The notes beneath the pieces were generated by a model. That model made no database searches and was not told the origin of the DNA. It worked only from the letters and a program-made list of their open reading frames with translations. Source: Flavobacteriales bacterium UBA4466 (GTDB lineage: Bacteria; Bacteroidota; Bacteroidia; Flavobacteriales_D; Sanyastnellaceae). Taken from it: DNA of 56,527 nt. The position numbers and the translations under genes were made by a program. This document shows positions 11,439-21,243 of the stretch, piece by piece. Positions within the stretch are counted from its first letter, which is position 1, and every line of letters begins with the position of its first letter. The stretch lies in the NCBI GenBank assembly GCA_905182895.1, contig CAJJDD010000020.1, forward strand, positions 1 through 56,527, read 5' to 3'.

Positions 11439-12708
11439 ATGAGTCGTAAGTCCATTTATCTCGTAGTATTCTTAGCCACTATCTCATTGACAGGAATAAT
11501 CGTGACTCAAATTTTCTGGGTAGATAAAGCATTCACTATTCAAGATCGAGAGTTTAATGACAGAACAGTAATAGCTTTGACCTCTGTGGTAGAAAGAATC
11601 CAAGCCCTAAATAAAGATTCTTCAGACGTCGATGAACCTGTGGTTCAGGAAACATCAAATTACTTTGTGGCACATGTAAATGACACATTGCATCCTTACT
11701 TACTGGAGTCTTTACTTAAAGAGGAGCTTCAAGCAAGCCTTCTTAAGCAAAACTTTGAATATGTCATATACGACTGCTTTAATGATTCTATCGTTTTTGG
11801 CAGTAAAGTAAACGTTAGATCAGCCCGACAATATAGTGAAGTCCGAAGACGTCACTCCTCACAAGAAACTTAACCGCGATGGTCACTATTTTGGCGTTTA
11901 TTTTCCTGAAAAAAAAGGTTACATTATGGATCAAATGGGCATTTGGATGTTCAGCAGCTTCATTATTCTTTTGGTGGTATTATTCTTCGCTTATTCTATT
12001 ATGGCCATTTTAAAACAAAAAAGACTTTCAGAAATTAAGACCGACTTCATTAACAACATGACCCATGAGTTGAAAACTCCTATAAGCACTATTTCAATTA
12101 GTACTAGAGCGCTTTTGAATGTCTCTGATATGGAATCCGTTGAGAAATATGCTCGAATAATTAAGACTGAAAACGAACGACTTCAAAATCAAGTTGAAAG
12201 AGTCTTAGATATTGCAACGCTTAGTCCCAACACCATAAACCTGGACAAAAAACACATTTACATCCATAAATTACTAGAAGAGATTACAGAATCTCTAGAA
12301 TTAAATTTAGCAGAAGCAAATGGGAAACTTCATTTTAATTTTCAAGCTCAATCAGACATCGTATACAGCGACAAGCTACATCTAACAAACATATTTACTA
12401 ATTTGATAGACAATGCTATTAAATACTGCAAACAATCACCAGAGATAAAAATACATACGTCTCAGCTAAATAAGAAAATTATCATCTTGATAGAAGATAA
12501 CGGAATAGGAATAGACAAGAAACATTACTCTATGATTTTCGAGAAATTTTTCAGGGTACCGAGTGGAGATAAGCATGATGTAAAAGGCTTTGGTTTAGGA
12601 CTATTCTATGTGAAGTCAGTCTTGGAGGCCCTGGATGGCTCTATTAAATTAATTAAATCTGACTCCGCAGGTAGTACGTTTAAAATAGAACTTCAACACC
12701 ATGGATAA
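11439..12708 (+). CDS. Sensor histidine kinase (one frameshift)
   Basis: This is a membrane-bound two-component sensor. An N-terminal helix (SIYLVVFLATISLTGIIV) and a second helix (MFSSFIILLVVLFFAYSIMA) flank a periplasmic sensor region of about 130 residues. The HisKA box MTHELKTPISTI carries the phospho-acceptor His, followed by the N box NLIDNAIKYC, G1 DNGIGI and G2 GFGLGLFYV. The frame breaks near 11840-11870, inside the periplasmic domain; the joined length is about 422 residues. It overlaps the response regulator by 8 bases, so the pair is one operon. The pair resembles the bacteroidotal RprX/RprY type, but the signal is unknown. Confidence 0.93.
12211..12220 (+). other. RTTGCAACGC site 2
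   Basis: ATTGCAACGC lies inside the histidine kinase gene, read as Ile-Ala-Thr across codon boundaries (ATT GCA ACG C). Confidence 0.6.
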
Positions 12709-13387
12709 GCAAAGAATACTACTAGTAGAAGATGATGAAAATCTGGGGTATGTCATTCAAGATTTACTTTCCATGAATGGCTATAAAGTCCACTTAGCAA
12801 GAGATGGAAAAGAAGGTCTATTATTCTTTAATAAATCCAAATATGACCTCTGTCTAATCGATGTTATGATGCCTAAAAAAGATGGTTTCGAACTGGCGGA
12901 GGATATTCAAAAAGTGAATAATTCCGTGCCTCTTGTTTTTCTCACCGCTCGTAACCAGAAAGAAGACAAAATTAAAGGACTAAAGTTAGGGGCGGATGAT
13001 TATATCACTAAACCTTTTGATTCCGATGAATTTTTACTTCGGGTGAAGGCAATCCTAAGACGCAGTAGTACTGAAAAAAATAACTCCGACAAAGAATATA
13101 AAATAGGTGAATACACATTCACCCCATCGACCTTAATCCTTTCTAAGAACACGAATAACCGGAGGCTTACGAAAAAGGAATCTGCTCTTTTAAAGTTACT
13201 CTGCGAGCACAAAGGGAAGATACTCGAAAGAGAAGTAGTATCAAATCTCATTTGGGGAGATGACAGTTACTTCGTAGGAAGAAGTATGGATGTATTTATT
13301 ACACGCTTGCGGAAGTACCTGAAAGATGACTCTGCTATATCAATCACTAACATTCATGGTGTTGGCTTCCGATTGGAAGAACGATAA
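12701..13387 (+). CDS. OmpR-family response regulator
   Basis: An intact response regulator of 228 residues. The receiver domain has the acidic pair (VEDDE, residues 9-13), phospho-acceptor Asp54 in LIDVMMP, the Thr switch in FLTARN and Lys in TKPF. A winged-helix DNA-binding domain of OmpR/PhoB type follows (RLTKKESALLKLLCEHKGK, SMDVFITRLRKYL, IHGVGFRL). It overlaps the end of the kinase gene by 8 bases and is surely its partner. RprY of Bacteroides is the closest known type by arrangement; the regulon is not evident here. Confidence 0.95.
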   Translation: MDKQRILLVEDDENLGYVIQDLLSMNGYKVHLARDGKEGLLFFNKSKYDLCLIDVMMPKKDGFELAEDIQKVNNSVPLVFLTARNQKEDKIKGLKLGADDYITKPFDSDEFLLRVKAILRRSSTEKNNSDKEYKIGEYTFTPSTLILSKNTNNRRLTKKESALLKLLCEHKGKILEREVVSNLIWGDDSYFVGRSMDVFITRLRKYLKDDSAISITNIHGVGFRLEER

Positions 13388-13427
13388 AAAAGATACCAAT
13401 TGAGCAATAGTTGATTAATTTCGTACA

Positions 13428-14490
13428 ATGGAATTAAACGTAGAAGGTGTATTAAAAGCTCTCCAAAATGTACTCGAGCCAGAAATAAAAAAAGACATCG
13501 TAAATCTTGGCTTAGTAACTAATACTGTGGTAAAAGGCGCTAAAATCTCTTTCACCCTTTACGTTAACAATCCAGCTCTTCACAACAAGAACAGGATGCG
13601 AGACGCTTGTTTGTTTGCTTTAGAAAGAAACTTTGGTGAAGATATCGAAACTGATATTAACGTTCTGCCAAACCCTAAAAATCCTGACAACATCGATTCA
13701 AGAAAAATATTACCTGGAGTTAAACATGTTATAGCTGTTGCTTCTGGTAAAGGGGGTGTTGGTAAATCTACGTTTGCTGACAAATCTTGCTTCAGGCTTG
13801 GCACAAAGTGGCTGCAAAGTTGGTTTGTTAGATGCCGATATTTATGGGCCTTCAGCTCCGCTAATGATGGATCTGCTGCACGACAAACCTCAACCTATAG
13901 TAGTCGGAGATAAGCAATTCATAGAACCTATTACTTCCCATGGAGTTAAGGTGCTTTCCATAGGCTTCTTCGCAGAGGTCAATCAGGCCATTGTCTGGCG
14001 CGGCCCTATGGCTTCTAAAGCACTGAACCAGATGTTCACAGATGCCTATTGGGGCGAATTGGATTATATGATTATCGACTTACCGCCAGGAACAGGTGAC
14101 ATTCATCTTTCCCTGGTACAGACGGCTCCTCTTTCTGGAGCTGTGGTAGTAACCACACCGCAAGACGTTTCTTTAGCTGATGCTAGAAAAGGAATAAATA
14201 TGTTCCAGATAGAAAGTATAAACGTTCCTATACTGGGTCTAGTAGAAAACATGAGCTGGTTTACTCCTGAAGAATTACCTGAGAATAAATATTTCATATT
14301 CGGAAAAGACGGAGGAAAACAGCTAGCTCAAGAACTGGACATCCCATTATTAGCTCAACTTCCACTAATACAGAGTATCCGTGAATCTGGTGACGCTGGG
14401 AGACCTGCTATACTGCAGGAAGACTCTATTTCCAAAAAAGAATTAGATAAGATGATCGATAATTTAGAGTTAGCAGTTAATAAATTATAG
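13428..14490 (+). CDS. mrp: Mrp/ApbC P-loop ATPase, iron-sulfur carrier (one frameshift)
   Basis: ApbC/Mrp proteins bind and transfer Fe-S clusters in an ATP-dependent way. An N-terminal MIP18/DUF59 domain (ALQNVLEPEIKKDIVNLGLV) is followed by the deviant Walker A GKGGVGKST, then LLDADIYGPSAP, DLPPGTGDIHLSL and TTPQDVSLADARKG. The frame breaks near 13780-13787, just after Walker A. The joined product has about 354 residues. The CxxC found in E. coli Mrp is not seen; the corresponding loop reads NMSWFTPEELPENKYFIF, as in other Bacteroidota I know. The nfu gene follows 54 bases later, so the two Fe-S functions are linked. A weak -7 match (TAATTTCG) lies just upstream. Confidence 0.92.
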
Positions 14491-14544
14491 ATAGAGATTA
14501 AACAGCGCCTACTATCTATTAAATTTACATCAGTATAAAAAGAC

Positions 14545-14796
14545 ATGACCAATTCATTAAAGACACGTGTAACAGAAGCTTTAGATAAGATAAGACCTTA
14601 CCTCGAAGCAGACGGAGGAGATATCTCATTAGTAGAGATCACCAAAGACAATGTGGTCAAGGTAGAACTTCATGGAACATGTGTAGGATGCTCCATGAGT
14701 ATGATGACCATGAAAGCAGGCGTAGAGCAATCTATCAAATCTGCCGCTCCAGAAATCACTAAAGTAGTCGCGATAAACCCAGAATTTATCTCATAA
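14545..14796 (+). CDS. nfu: NifU C-terminal domain Fe-S scaffold
   Basis: A small intact protein of 83 residues consisting of only the Nfu domain: LDKIRPYLEADGGDISLVEI, then HGTCVGCSMSMMTM with the cluster-binding CxxC. Nfu proteins receive 4Fe-4S clusters and pass them to target enzymes. Its place after mrp supports a joint Fe-S delivery role. Its stop codon overlaps the end of the convergent esterase gene by 11 bases. Confidence 0.93.
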   Translation: MTNSLKTRVTEALDKIRPYLEADGGDISLVEITKDNVVKVELHGTCVGCSMSMMTMKAGVEQSIKSAAPEITKVVAINPEFIS

Positions 14797-16052
14797 TTAA
14801 GAGTTTTCTCTTTTCTACTTGACCCTCCTTAATCCACAAACAAGTATAGTATCCTTCTTTAAAAGTAGAGACATTCAATTCAGTACTTTCAGATAAAGGG
14901 CTTATCGAAAGTCTTTCTACCTCTCTACCCAAAGCATCTACTATCCGTATCTCTGAAGTCTCAGAAGCAACTGGAAAATTAATAATTAGTAACTCTGAGG
15001 TAGGGTTAGGATAAATTTCGAATTTATCTCCATGTGCTTGATGAGATTGATGAGATTGATAAATCAATAACTTCTGAATACTCACAGTCTAATGCTATCT
15101 CTGGACAAACTAAGTGGGATAAAAAAGAACTCATGATCGCTCTAGTAGTATCATAAAATTGAGCATTATCGACATGAGGCACATGCCCCTGGCCTTCGTA
15201 AATCTCAAAACAATTCAGCACACCTACTTCATCTGCCCTATCACTAATAGTAGCTGACCCATCGACATCTACTACTGGAATACTACCGAATAAATATAAC
15301 TGTTCTGAACCGTATGGAACAACTGTGTCAAATGGGCCGTGAAAACTTAAAACAGGTTCATCGTCACTATTTATCCATTCTGCGTCTCCGATAGCTCCAC
15401 AAATATTCACTATGGCATTCACCTCCGAGCTGTAGCCTAAATTTCCGCTATCGCCCTCTAACCCACCAGTAAGCCCATCTGCTGTAAGGTCTAATATTTC
15501 CGGAAGTTCAGCATCTTCATCCATATAAGCTAAGTGAAGCGCTATAAACCCGCCTGCAGAAACACCTGCTACATAAATTTTATCTGAATCTATTCCATGT
15601 GGATTACCATCTTCTGCTACCGTTTTTCTCATATATCTTATAGCCGCTTTCATATCATGATACCCGCGCACTACAGCTTCTGTGGCAGGAAGCTCAAGTT
15701 CAAAAGTAAAAGGGATCCCTAAGCGATACTGAATAGAGGCTGTGGCATAACCCATTCTGGCAAAATCATTACAAAATGGTACCACATCTGCTCCTGTCTT
15801 ACTTCCACCTATAAAACTACCCCCATGGGCAAACATAATCAATGGTCTGAGTGTCTCTATATCACCTTCAGGAGTATAAACGTCTAAACTTAAGTCTGTA
15901 TCTACTCCAAGGTAGTTAATGTTATTACCATATACAATATTAGACTCAACTGAAACTGATGGAAAAATTAAGTCTTGATACCTTCCATCTTCGCACTGAC
16001 CAATACCTGTATACCCGATGGCTATAAAAATAGCCAATAGAAAATCTTTCAT
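14786..16052 (-). CDS. Secreted alpha/beta-hydrolase (esterase) with T9SS sorting domain (one frameshift)
   Basis: The protein begins with a signal peptide (MKDFLLAIFIAIGYTGIGQ). The hydrolase domain has the oxyanion-hole motif HGGSF (residues 76-80), the nucleophile elbow GVSAGG, a likely acid residue in GPFDTVVPYG and the catalytic His in GQGHVPH, as in hormone-sensitive-lipase/carboxylesterase proteins. After a frame break near 15060, beside a duplicated TGATGAGAT string, comes the type-A T9SS tail: FEIYPNPTSELLIINF ... IRIVDALGREV ... LNVSTFKEGYYTCLW ... KRKLLIMR. The joined length is about 422 residues. It is probably exported across the outer membrane and released or attached at the surface. 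Substrate unknown. Confidence 0.87.
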
Positions 16053-16120
16053 TTTGTTATTTTTTTTATAAAAATAGTAGATTCATTCAAGAATAGTGAT
16101 TATCCGCTAAATAATAAATT

Positions 16121-16128
16121 TAAATTTG
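16121..16128 (+). promoter_or_regulatory. Bacteroidota -7 element for the reductase gene
   Basis: TAAATTTG matches TANNTTTG and ends 19 bases before the ATG at 16148. Confidence 0.55.
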
Positions 16129-16147
16129 CTGGAAAATAGGTTTACCA

Positions 16148-17142
16148 ATGATAGAAACAGATATAATTATAATAGGTGCAGGGCCATGCGGCTTGTTTAC
16201 GGTTTTTGAAGCTGGTCTTTTAAAACTTAAATGCCATTTAATAGACGCCCTACCTCAGCCGGGTGGTCAATGTGTCGAGATTTATCCAAAAAAACCTATC
16301 TATGATATACCCGCATTTCCGGAAATCTTAGCTGGAGACTTGGTAGATAATTTAATGAAACAAATCAGCCCTTTCAAACCTACGTTTACTCTTGGGGAAA
16401 GAGCCGAAACTATCGAAAAAACGGAAGACAACAAATTTATAGTAACAACTAACCGTGGCACCACGCATATAGCACCTGTAGTAGCCATAGCAGGAGGTCT
16501 AGGTTCTTTCGAGCCAAGAAAATTCCCAATCCCTAATTTATCTGACTTTGAAGATAAAGGTGTGGAATACATAATTAAGGACCCGGAATTTTACAGAGGA
16601 AAAGATGTAATAATATCAGGAGGAGGTGATTCAGCTCTAGATTGGGCTATTTTTCTAGCAGAAGGTGTAGCCAAATCTGTGGGTCTAGTTCACAGAAGAC
16701 AAACTTTTAGGGGCCATTTAGATAGTGTTCAAAAAGTAATGGACTTAGCACAAAAAGGGAAAATAAAGCTAATCACTGATGCGGAAGTAACAGGATTGGA
16801 AGGTGACCAAAAGCTAGAATCTATAATTATTAAGCACAAAACAGAAGGTGAGTACAAGGTAATAATTGATTTTTTTATACCCCTTTTTGGTCTTTCTCCA
16901 AAATTAGGCCCTATCGCTGATTGGGGTCTTGAAATTGAAAAAGACGCTAATGGGGGAACAGATTTAACAGAAACTAATATACCTGGCGTTTATGCTATAG
17001 GTGATGTCATAGCAGGACCAAATTAAAATTAATTTTATGTGGCTTTCATGAAGCTACTATAATCGGGTGTCGAAATGCGCATTTAAAAGAATATGTTCCA
17101 GTCAGAACTTGAAGAAGTCATACTACAGTAGAATGGTATTAA
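16148..17142 (+). CDS. Ferredoxin/flavodoxin-NADP+ reductase, thioredoxin-reductase type (3' frameshifts)
   Basis: This is a FAD- and NADPH-binding reductase of the two-dinucleotide-domain type. It begins with the FAD motif IIGAGPCGLF and PGGQCVEIYPKKPIYDIPA. The NADPH site reads VIISGGGDSALDWAI, and the FAD tail motif is NIPGVYAIGDV. There is no CxxC redox pair, so it is the ferredoxin-NADP reductase class rather than thioredoxin reductase. After GDVIAGPN the frame breaks near 17022 and the true tail reads KLKLILCGFHEATI, then shifts again; the end is placed at 17142 after TTVEWY. Length is about 331 residues. It is directly followed by a 2Fe-2S ferredoxin, its likely redox partner. Confidence 0.9.
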
Positions 17143-17160
17143 TTGTAAAAAAAAATAATT

Positions 17161-17485
17161 TTGAGTCAGGATATAAAGATCAATAGTTATCGATAGAGAA
17201 GGAGAACTCCTCACGAGGTTGAAGCTCCTACGGATATGGCTATGAACTATGATGGAGCTTTGCAAAGCTTCTGAACTTCCAGTTGAAGGAACCTGCGGTG
17301 GAATGGCCATGTGTGCCTCGTGTCAGTGCTATGTGCTTTCCGAGTGTCCATGCGCTTCCTGAAGCCTCCGAAGATGAAGAAGACATGTTGGATCAAGCGT
17401 TTTTTGTTGAGGATAATTCGAGGCTAGGCTGTCAGTTCATTTAGCGAATGACTAGAATGGGCTTACGGTCAGATTGGCGAAGTGA
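17161..17485 (+). CDS. 2Fe-2S ferredoxin (frameshifted)
   Basis: This is an adrenodoxin-like plant-type ferredoxin of about 108 residues. The cluster loop GTCGGMAMCASCQCYVL holds three of the four Cys; the last is in NSRLGCQ. Before it come EAPTDMAMN and KASELPVEG, after it LPEASEDEEDMLDQAFFVED, all characteristic of the bacteroidotal form. Frame breaks occur near 17190-17215 and near 17340, and an in-frame TAG appears near the end (after HLAND), followed by NGLTVRLAK and TGA. The start is a probable TTG at 17161. The gene follows the reductase by under 20 bases, so the pair likely moves electrons from NADPH to unknown acceptors. Confidence 0.85.
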
Positions 17486-17541
17486 GTAGCGATAGACCAC
17501 TTATTTTGACTAGGTATATTCTGTGTATGGCTTATATTAGG

Positions 17542-18295
17542 TTATTGAATCAATGTATGATTTAAAAGATTATCACTCGAAATAAGGTCTTTTAGGTACG
17601 GATTAGATAGGACTTGCTCAGAAAGTGCGATGTGGCCTAAATGATGACAATCCGAACCAAGAAAAGAAATTAGCTGACACTCTATCAATTTCTCAGATGT
17701 TTTTTTCACATGAGGCGAGTATTGACCTGCAAGTGAATTCAAGTTTAGCTGCAGAAACACACCTTGTTTATGAAGGTTTTCATAAACCTCAAAGGAATTA
17801 TGATAGTACAGATATCTTTCTGGATGGGCTAAAATAGGCTTATAGCCCGCACTTTGCATTTCAAATATAGCTTCCTGTAAAATAGGAGGCTCCTGCATAA
17901 ATGACAGTTCAAATAACACATAATTATCTCCAAACGTTAAGAGATCTCTTTTAGACAACAACCCCATAAAGTGGTCATCTAAATAATACTCAGCCGCTAC
18001 TTGAAACGTGACATCCACGCCCCTATTCTTCAGTTCCTGCTTGACTTTTTCACCCTCGGCTAAGAGATTAGACCCTACATTAGGATATATATCCCTCATA
18101 ATATGAGGTGTGGTAATGAAGTGTTTTATGCCTAATCGACTTAAGCCTTGAATTAATAGGATCGTATCATTCATCAGAGTTAGACCCGTCATCTACTCCT
18201 GGAATTAGATGAGAATGCATATCTACGAACATACTTTCTAAGCTTACAGAATGTTCTACTTTCTTTCGACTGAATATTTTGTTTAAGAAGCTCAA
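17542..18295 (-). CDS. CpsB/CapC-type tyrosine-protein phosphatase, PHP family (one frameshift)
   Basis: These PHP-fold metal phosphatases dephosphorylate capsule-assembly tyrosine kinases. The N-terminus has the metal motif DMHSHLIPGVDDGS (HxH), then after a frame break near 18185 GIKHFITTPHIMRDIYPN, the Glu ligand in AAEYYLDDHF, HPERYLYYH and the last ligands in GSDCHH. The start is a TTG at 18295 (LSFLNKIFSRKK). Length is about 250 residues. It is the last gene of the minus-strand nucleotide-sugar operon, six bases after rmlB, which supports a role in control of surface-polysaccharide export. No Wzc-type kinase is in the window. Confidence 0.87.
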
Positions 18296-18301
18296 AGGTG
18301 A

Positions 18302-19369
18302 TTACCTTTTTAAATATTGTTCATTATAATAATCCATGTATGCACCATTAGTTACTCTAGACATCCATTCAGCATTTTCCAAATACCAGCTTACGGTTTG
18401 GCTCATCCCTTCTTCAGGAGTTAAGCTCGGCTTCCAAGATAATTCCTCCATTAATTTTCTGGAATTTATAGCATACCTAAAGTCATGCCCAGCTCTGTCC
18501 GTCACAAACTTAATCAATCCTAATGAGCTCCCTTCTTTTCTACCTAGATGCTGATCAGTAAGCTGTATAAGCAACTTAACCAAATCCAGATTACTCCATT
18601 CGTTTTCACCTCCTACGCAGTACGTTTCTCCTCTTTTTCCTTTATGGAAAATCTCATCTATGGCTCGAGCATGATCCCCTACCCACAGCCAGTCTCTTAC
18701 GTTATCACCTGTTCCGTATACAGGAATAGGCTTAGAGTTTTTTATGTTATTTACTACTAAAGGAATTAGCTTCTCTGGAAACTGATTAGCACCATAATTA
18801 TTGCTGCAGTTAGAGATTACATAACTCAAGTCAAAAGTGTGCCCATATGCCCTAACTATATGGTCTGAAGCAGCCTTGCTCGCAGAGTAAGGACTCTTGG
18901 GGTCATAACTCGTTTCTTCATTAAAGAATCCTTCTTTACCCAAAGAACCAAAAACTTCATCAGTACTCACGTGGTAAAAGAGATTCTCAGCTGAGGACAA
19001 AGATTTTTTAGCTTCATTTAAAATAGTAGTAGTACCTAAAACATTGGTCTCTATAAATTGGCTAGGGTTAGATATACTTCTATCCACATGAGACTCTGCT
19101 GCCAAATGAATGACGTCTGTCACTGCCTCCTCATGAAATACTTTAGCCACATTTTCCTCACTACAGATATCTCCTTTTACGAATTTATAATTCTCTGCAG
19201 TCTCTACTTCAGCTAAATTCTCTAAGTTCCCGGCATACGTGAGTTTGTCAAAGCAGATAATTCTATACTTAGGATATTTATCTACAAGAAGTTTTATGAG
19301 ATGACTTCCTATAAAACCTGCCCCTCCTGTTACTAATATGTTTTTCTTGCTTTGCAATGCGCCTATCAA
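18302..19369 (-). CDS. rmlB: dTDP-glucose 4,6-dehydratase
   Basis: RmlB converts dTDP-glucose to the 4-keto-6-deoxy sugar. The intact protein of 355 residues has the NAD motif TGGAGFIGSHL (residues 14-24), CFDKLTYAGN, DVIHLAAESHVDRS, STDEVFG with the dehydratase Asp-Glu pair, the catalytic YSASK and NCSNNYG. Its start abuts the preceding dehydrogenase gene stop. RmlA, RmlC and RmlD are not in the window, so the final sugar (rhamnose or another deoxysugar) cannot be named. Confidence 0.95.
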   Translation of the reverse strand: MIGALQSKKNILVTGGAGFIGSHLIKLLVDKYPKYRIICFDKLTYAGNLENLAEVETAENYKFVKGDICSEENVAKVFHEEAVTDVIHLAAESHVDRSISNPSQFIETNVLGTTTILNEAKKSLSSAENLFYHVSTDEVFGSLGKEGFFNEETSYDPKSPYSASKAASDHIVRAYGHTFDLSYVISNCSNNYGANQFPEKLIPLVVNNIKNSKPIPVYGTGDNVRDWLWVGDHARAIDEIFHKGKRGETYCVGGENEWSNLDLVKLLIQLTDQHLGRKEGSSLGLIKFVTDRAGHDFRYAINSRKLMEELSWKPSLTPEEGMSQTVSWYLENAEWMSRVTNGAYMDYYNEQYLKR

Positions 19370-20671
19370 TTATAAACTCCAGTAATTGAAGTCTTCCTTC
19401 ATCTTTCTGTAAATTCCTTTCAGGTCCACAAAAACACCCTTATCATCATTGAAGTATTTCTCAAAATCAGCTGCTTTCCAATCTATATACTCCTTATGAT
19501 TTACAGCTACAATAATGGCATCGTAAGCATTTTCATCTGCCTCAGCTTTAATCCCTATTCCGTATTCATTCATGAAATCCTCAGAACTAGCCCATGGATC
19601 TATTACATCTACATTCACACTAAAAGATTCTAATTCCCTAATTACGTTTATGACCTTAGTATTTCTAATATCACTTACATTCTCTTTAAATGTGGCGCCC
19701 ATCACCAGCACTCTAGAATCCTGAATGTTTTTTCCTTCGCTAAGAATTTTTTTCACTGTTTGCTTCCCTACATAGAAACCCATAGAGTCATTCACATATC
19801 TACCAGAATTAATCACTTTAGCATGGTAGCCATGTTTCTTAGCTTTATGCACTAAGTAATAAGGATCCACTCCTATACAATGTCCACCAACTAAGCCTGG
19901 TGAAAACTTCAGGAAATTCCATTTAGTTCCGGCTGCTTCTAATACTTCATATGTATTTATATCACCTACTTTATCAAATATTATCGAGAGCTCATTAATA
20001 AGAGCTATGTTAACGTCTCTCTGGGTATTCTCTATGATTTTACTCGCTTCAGCTACCTTTATGCTAGACGCTCTATGAACTCCTGCATCCACAACTAATT
20101 CATAGGTTTTAGCTATATCTTCCAAGCTCTCGTCACAACAGCCTGCTGCTACCTTAACTATAGTTCTGATAGTATTAACTTTATCCCCTGGATTTATTCT
20201 TTCTGGAGAATAACCTACCATAAAATCATCCGTCATTTTCAGACCACTTAATTCCTCTAAGACTGGCACACAGTCTTCTTCAGTGCATCCAGGATAAACA
20301 GTGGACTCATAAACTACATAATCCCCCTTTTTAAGCGCATTACCTACTGTTCTGCTTGCAGAGAGGACTGGCCTTAGATCAGGAAGGTTATTTTCATCGA
20401 TAGGTGTAGGAACGGCTATCACAAAGAAATTGGCCTTTTTAAGATCTTCAGGATCAGCCGAAAACTCTATATCACAACCATCGAATGCAGAAGAATCTAG
20501 CTCCTGGCTAGGATCCTCATTATTCTTCATCATTTCTACCCTTTCGGCATTAATATCAAACCCTAGGACTTTTGTTTTTCTTGCAAACTCAAGAGCTATA
20601 GGAAGTCCTACGTATCCTAAACCTACTACGGCTAAAGTAGCTTCTTTCTTTATTAACTTATCGTAAATCAT
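19370..20671 (-). CDS. UDP-N-acetylhexosamine 6-dehydrogenase (WbpO/TviB/WecC-like)
   Basis: This is an NAD-dependent nucleotide-sugar dehydrogenase that oxidises C6 of a UDP-HexNAc to the uronic acid. The protein of 433 residues is intact: the NAD motif VVGLGYVGLP, VPTPID, ESTVYPGCTEE, SPERINPGD, and the catalytic Cys in VGGHCIGVDPYYL. The shape and length fit the TviB/WbpO group (UDP-GalNAc or UDP-GlcNAc) rather than UDP-glucose dehydrogenase, whose paralogue lies at 22213-23528. With the WbpD- and WbpE-like genes beside it, a diamino-uronic acid pathway is likely. Exact substrate is not decidable from sequence alone. Confidence 0.9.
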   Translation of the reverse strand: MIYDKLIKKEATLAVVGLGYVGLPIALEFARKTKVLGFDINAERVEMMKNNEDPSQELDSSAFDGCDIEFSADPEDLKKANFFVIAVPTPIDENNLPDLRPVLSASRTVGNALKKGDYVVYESTVYPGCTEEDCVPVLEELSGLKMTDDFMVGYSPERINPGDKVNTIRTIVKVAAGCCDESLEDIAKTYELVVDAGVHRASSIKVAEASKIIENTQRDVNIALINELSIIFDKVGDINTYEVLEAAGTKWNFLKFSPGLVGGHCIGVDPYYLVHKAKKHGYHAKVINSGRYVNDSMGFYVGKQTVKKILSEGKNIQDSRVLVMGATFKENVSDIRNTKVINVIRELESFSVNVDVIDPWASSEDFMNEYGIGIKAEADENAYDAIIVAVNHKEYIDWKAADFEKYFNDDKGVFVDLKGIYRKMKEDFNYWSL

Positions 20672-20675
20672 ATAT

Positions 20676-21242
20676 CTACAGTTTTCTAACTTTTTTATTC
20701 TCTAATATATATTCTTCTTTGCTTTCTTGGCATTTAGCCCTTCCATCAATAAAATCTAATCTATGGCCAAATGTGCTCATCCATCCGATGTGTCTGGCTG
20801 GATTGCCAACCACAAGACTAAAAGGCAGCACTTCTTTAGTGACCACGGTCCCTGCTCCTATAAAAGCATATTCGCCGATATCATTTCCACATACTATGGT
20901 CGCATTAGCTCCAATGCTAGCTCCCTTTCTAACAACAGTTTTAAGGTAGGCATCTTTTCTATTTACTGCACTTCGGGGGTTAATTACGTTCGTGAAAACG
21001 CAAGAGGGTCCGATGAACACATCATCTTCACAAATCACTCCAGTATAGATAGAAACATTGTTTTGGACTTTAACATTATCTCCTAAAATTACCTCAGGTG
21101 AAATAACCACATTCTGTCCAATATTACACATTTCTCCCAAAACGGAATTAGGCATTATATGACTAAAGTGCCAAATTTTAGTGCCTTCACCTATTTGACA
21201 TCCTTCGTCAATAACAGCTGTTTCATGTGAAAAATAGCTCAT
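20676..21242 (-). CDS. wbpD: WbpD-like UDP-aminosugar N-acetyltransferase
   Basis: A left-handed beta-helix (hexapeptide repeat) acetyltransferase of 188 residues beginning MSYFSHETAVIDEGCQIGEG. Repeats such as IGEGTKIWHFSHI, IGQNVVISPEVILGDNVKVQ, FIGPSCVFTN and ASIGANATIVCG match WbpD/WlbB. These acetylate the 3-amino group of UDP-2-acetamido-3-amino-2,3-dideoxy-glucuronate. The ATG at 21242 is chosen because a longer frame would run into the upstream gene. The WbpE-like aminotransferase of the same operon would make its substrate. Confidence 0.9.
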   Translation of the reverse strand: MSYFSHETAVIDEGCQIGEGTKIWHFSHIMPNSVLGEMCNIGQNVVISPEVILGDNVKVQNNVSIYTGVICEDDVFIGPSCVFTNVINPRSAVNRKDAYLKTVVRKGASIGANATIVCGNDIGEYAFIGAGTVVTKEVLPFSLVVGNPARHIGWMSTFGHRLDFIDGRAKCQESKEEYILENKKVRKL

Positions 21243-21243
21243 T

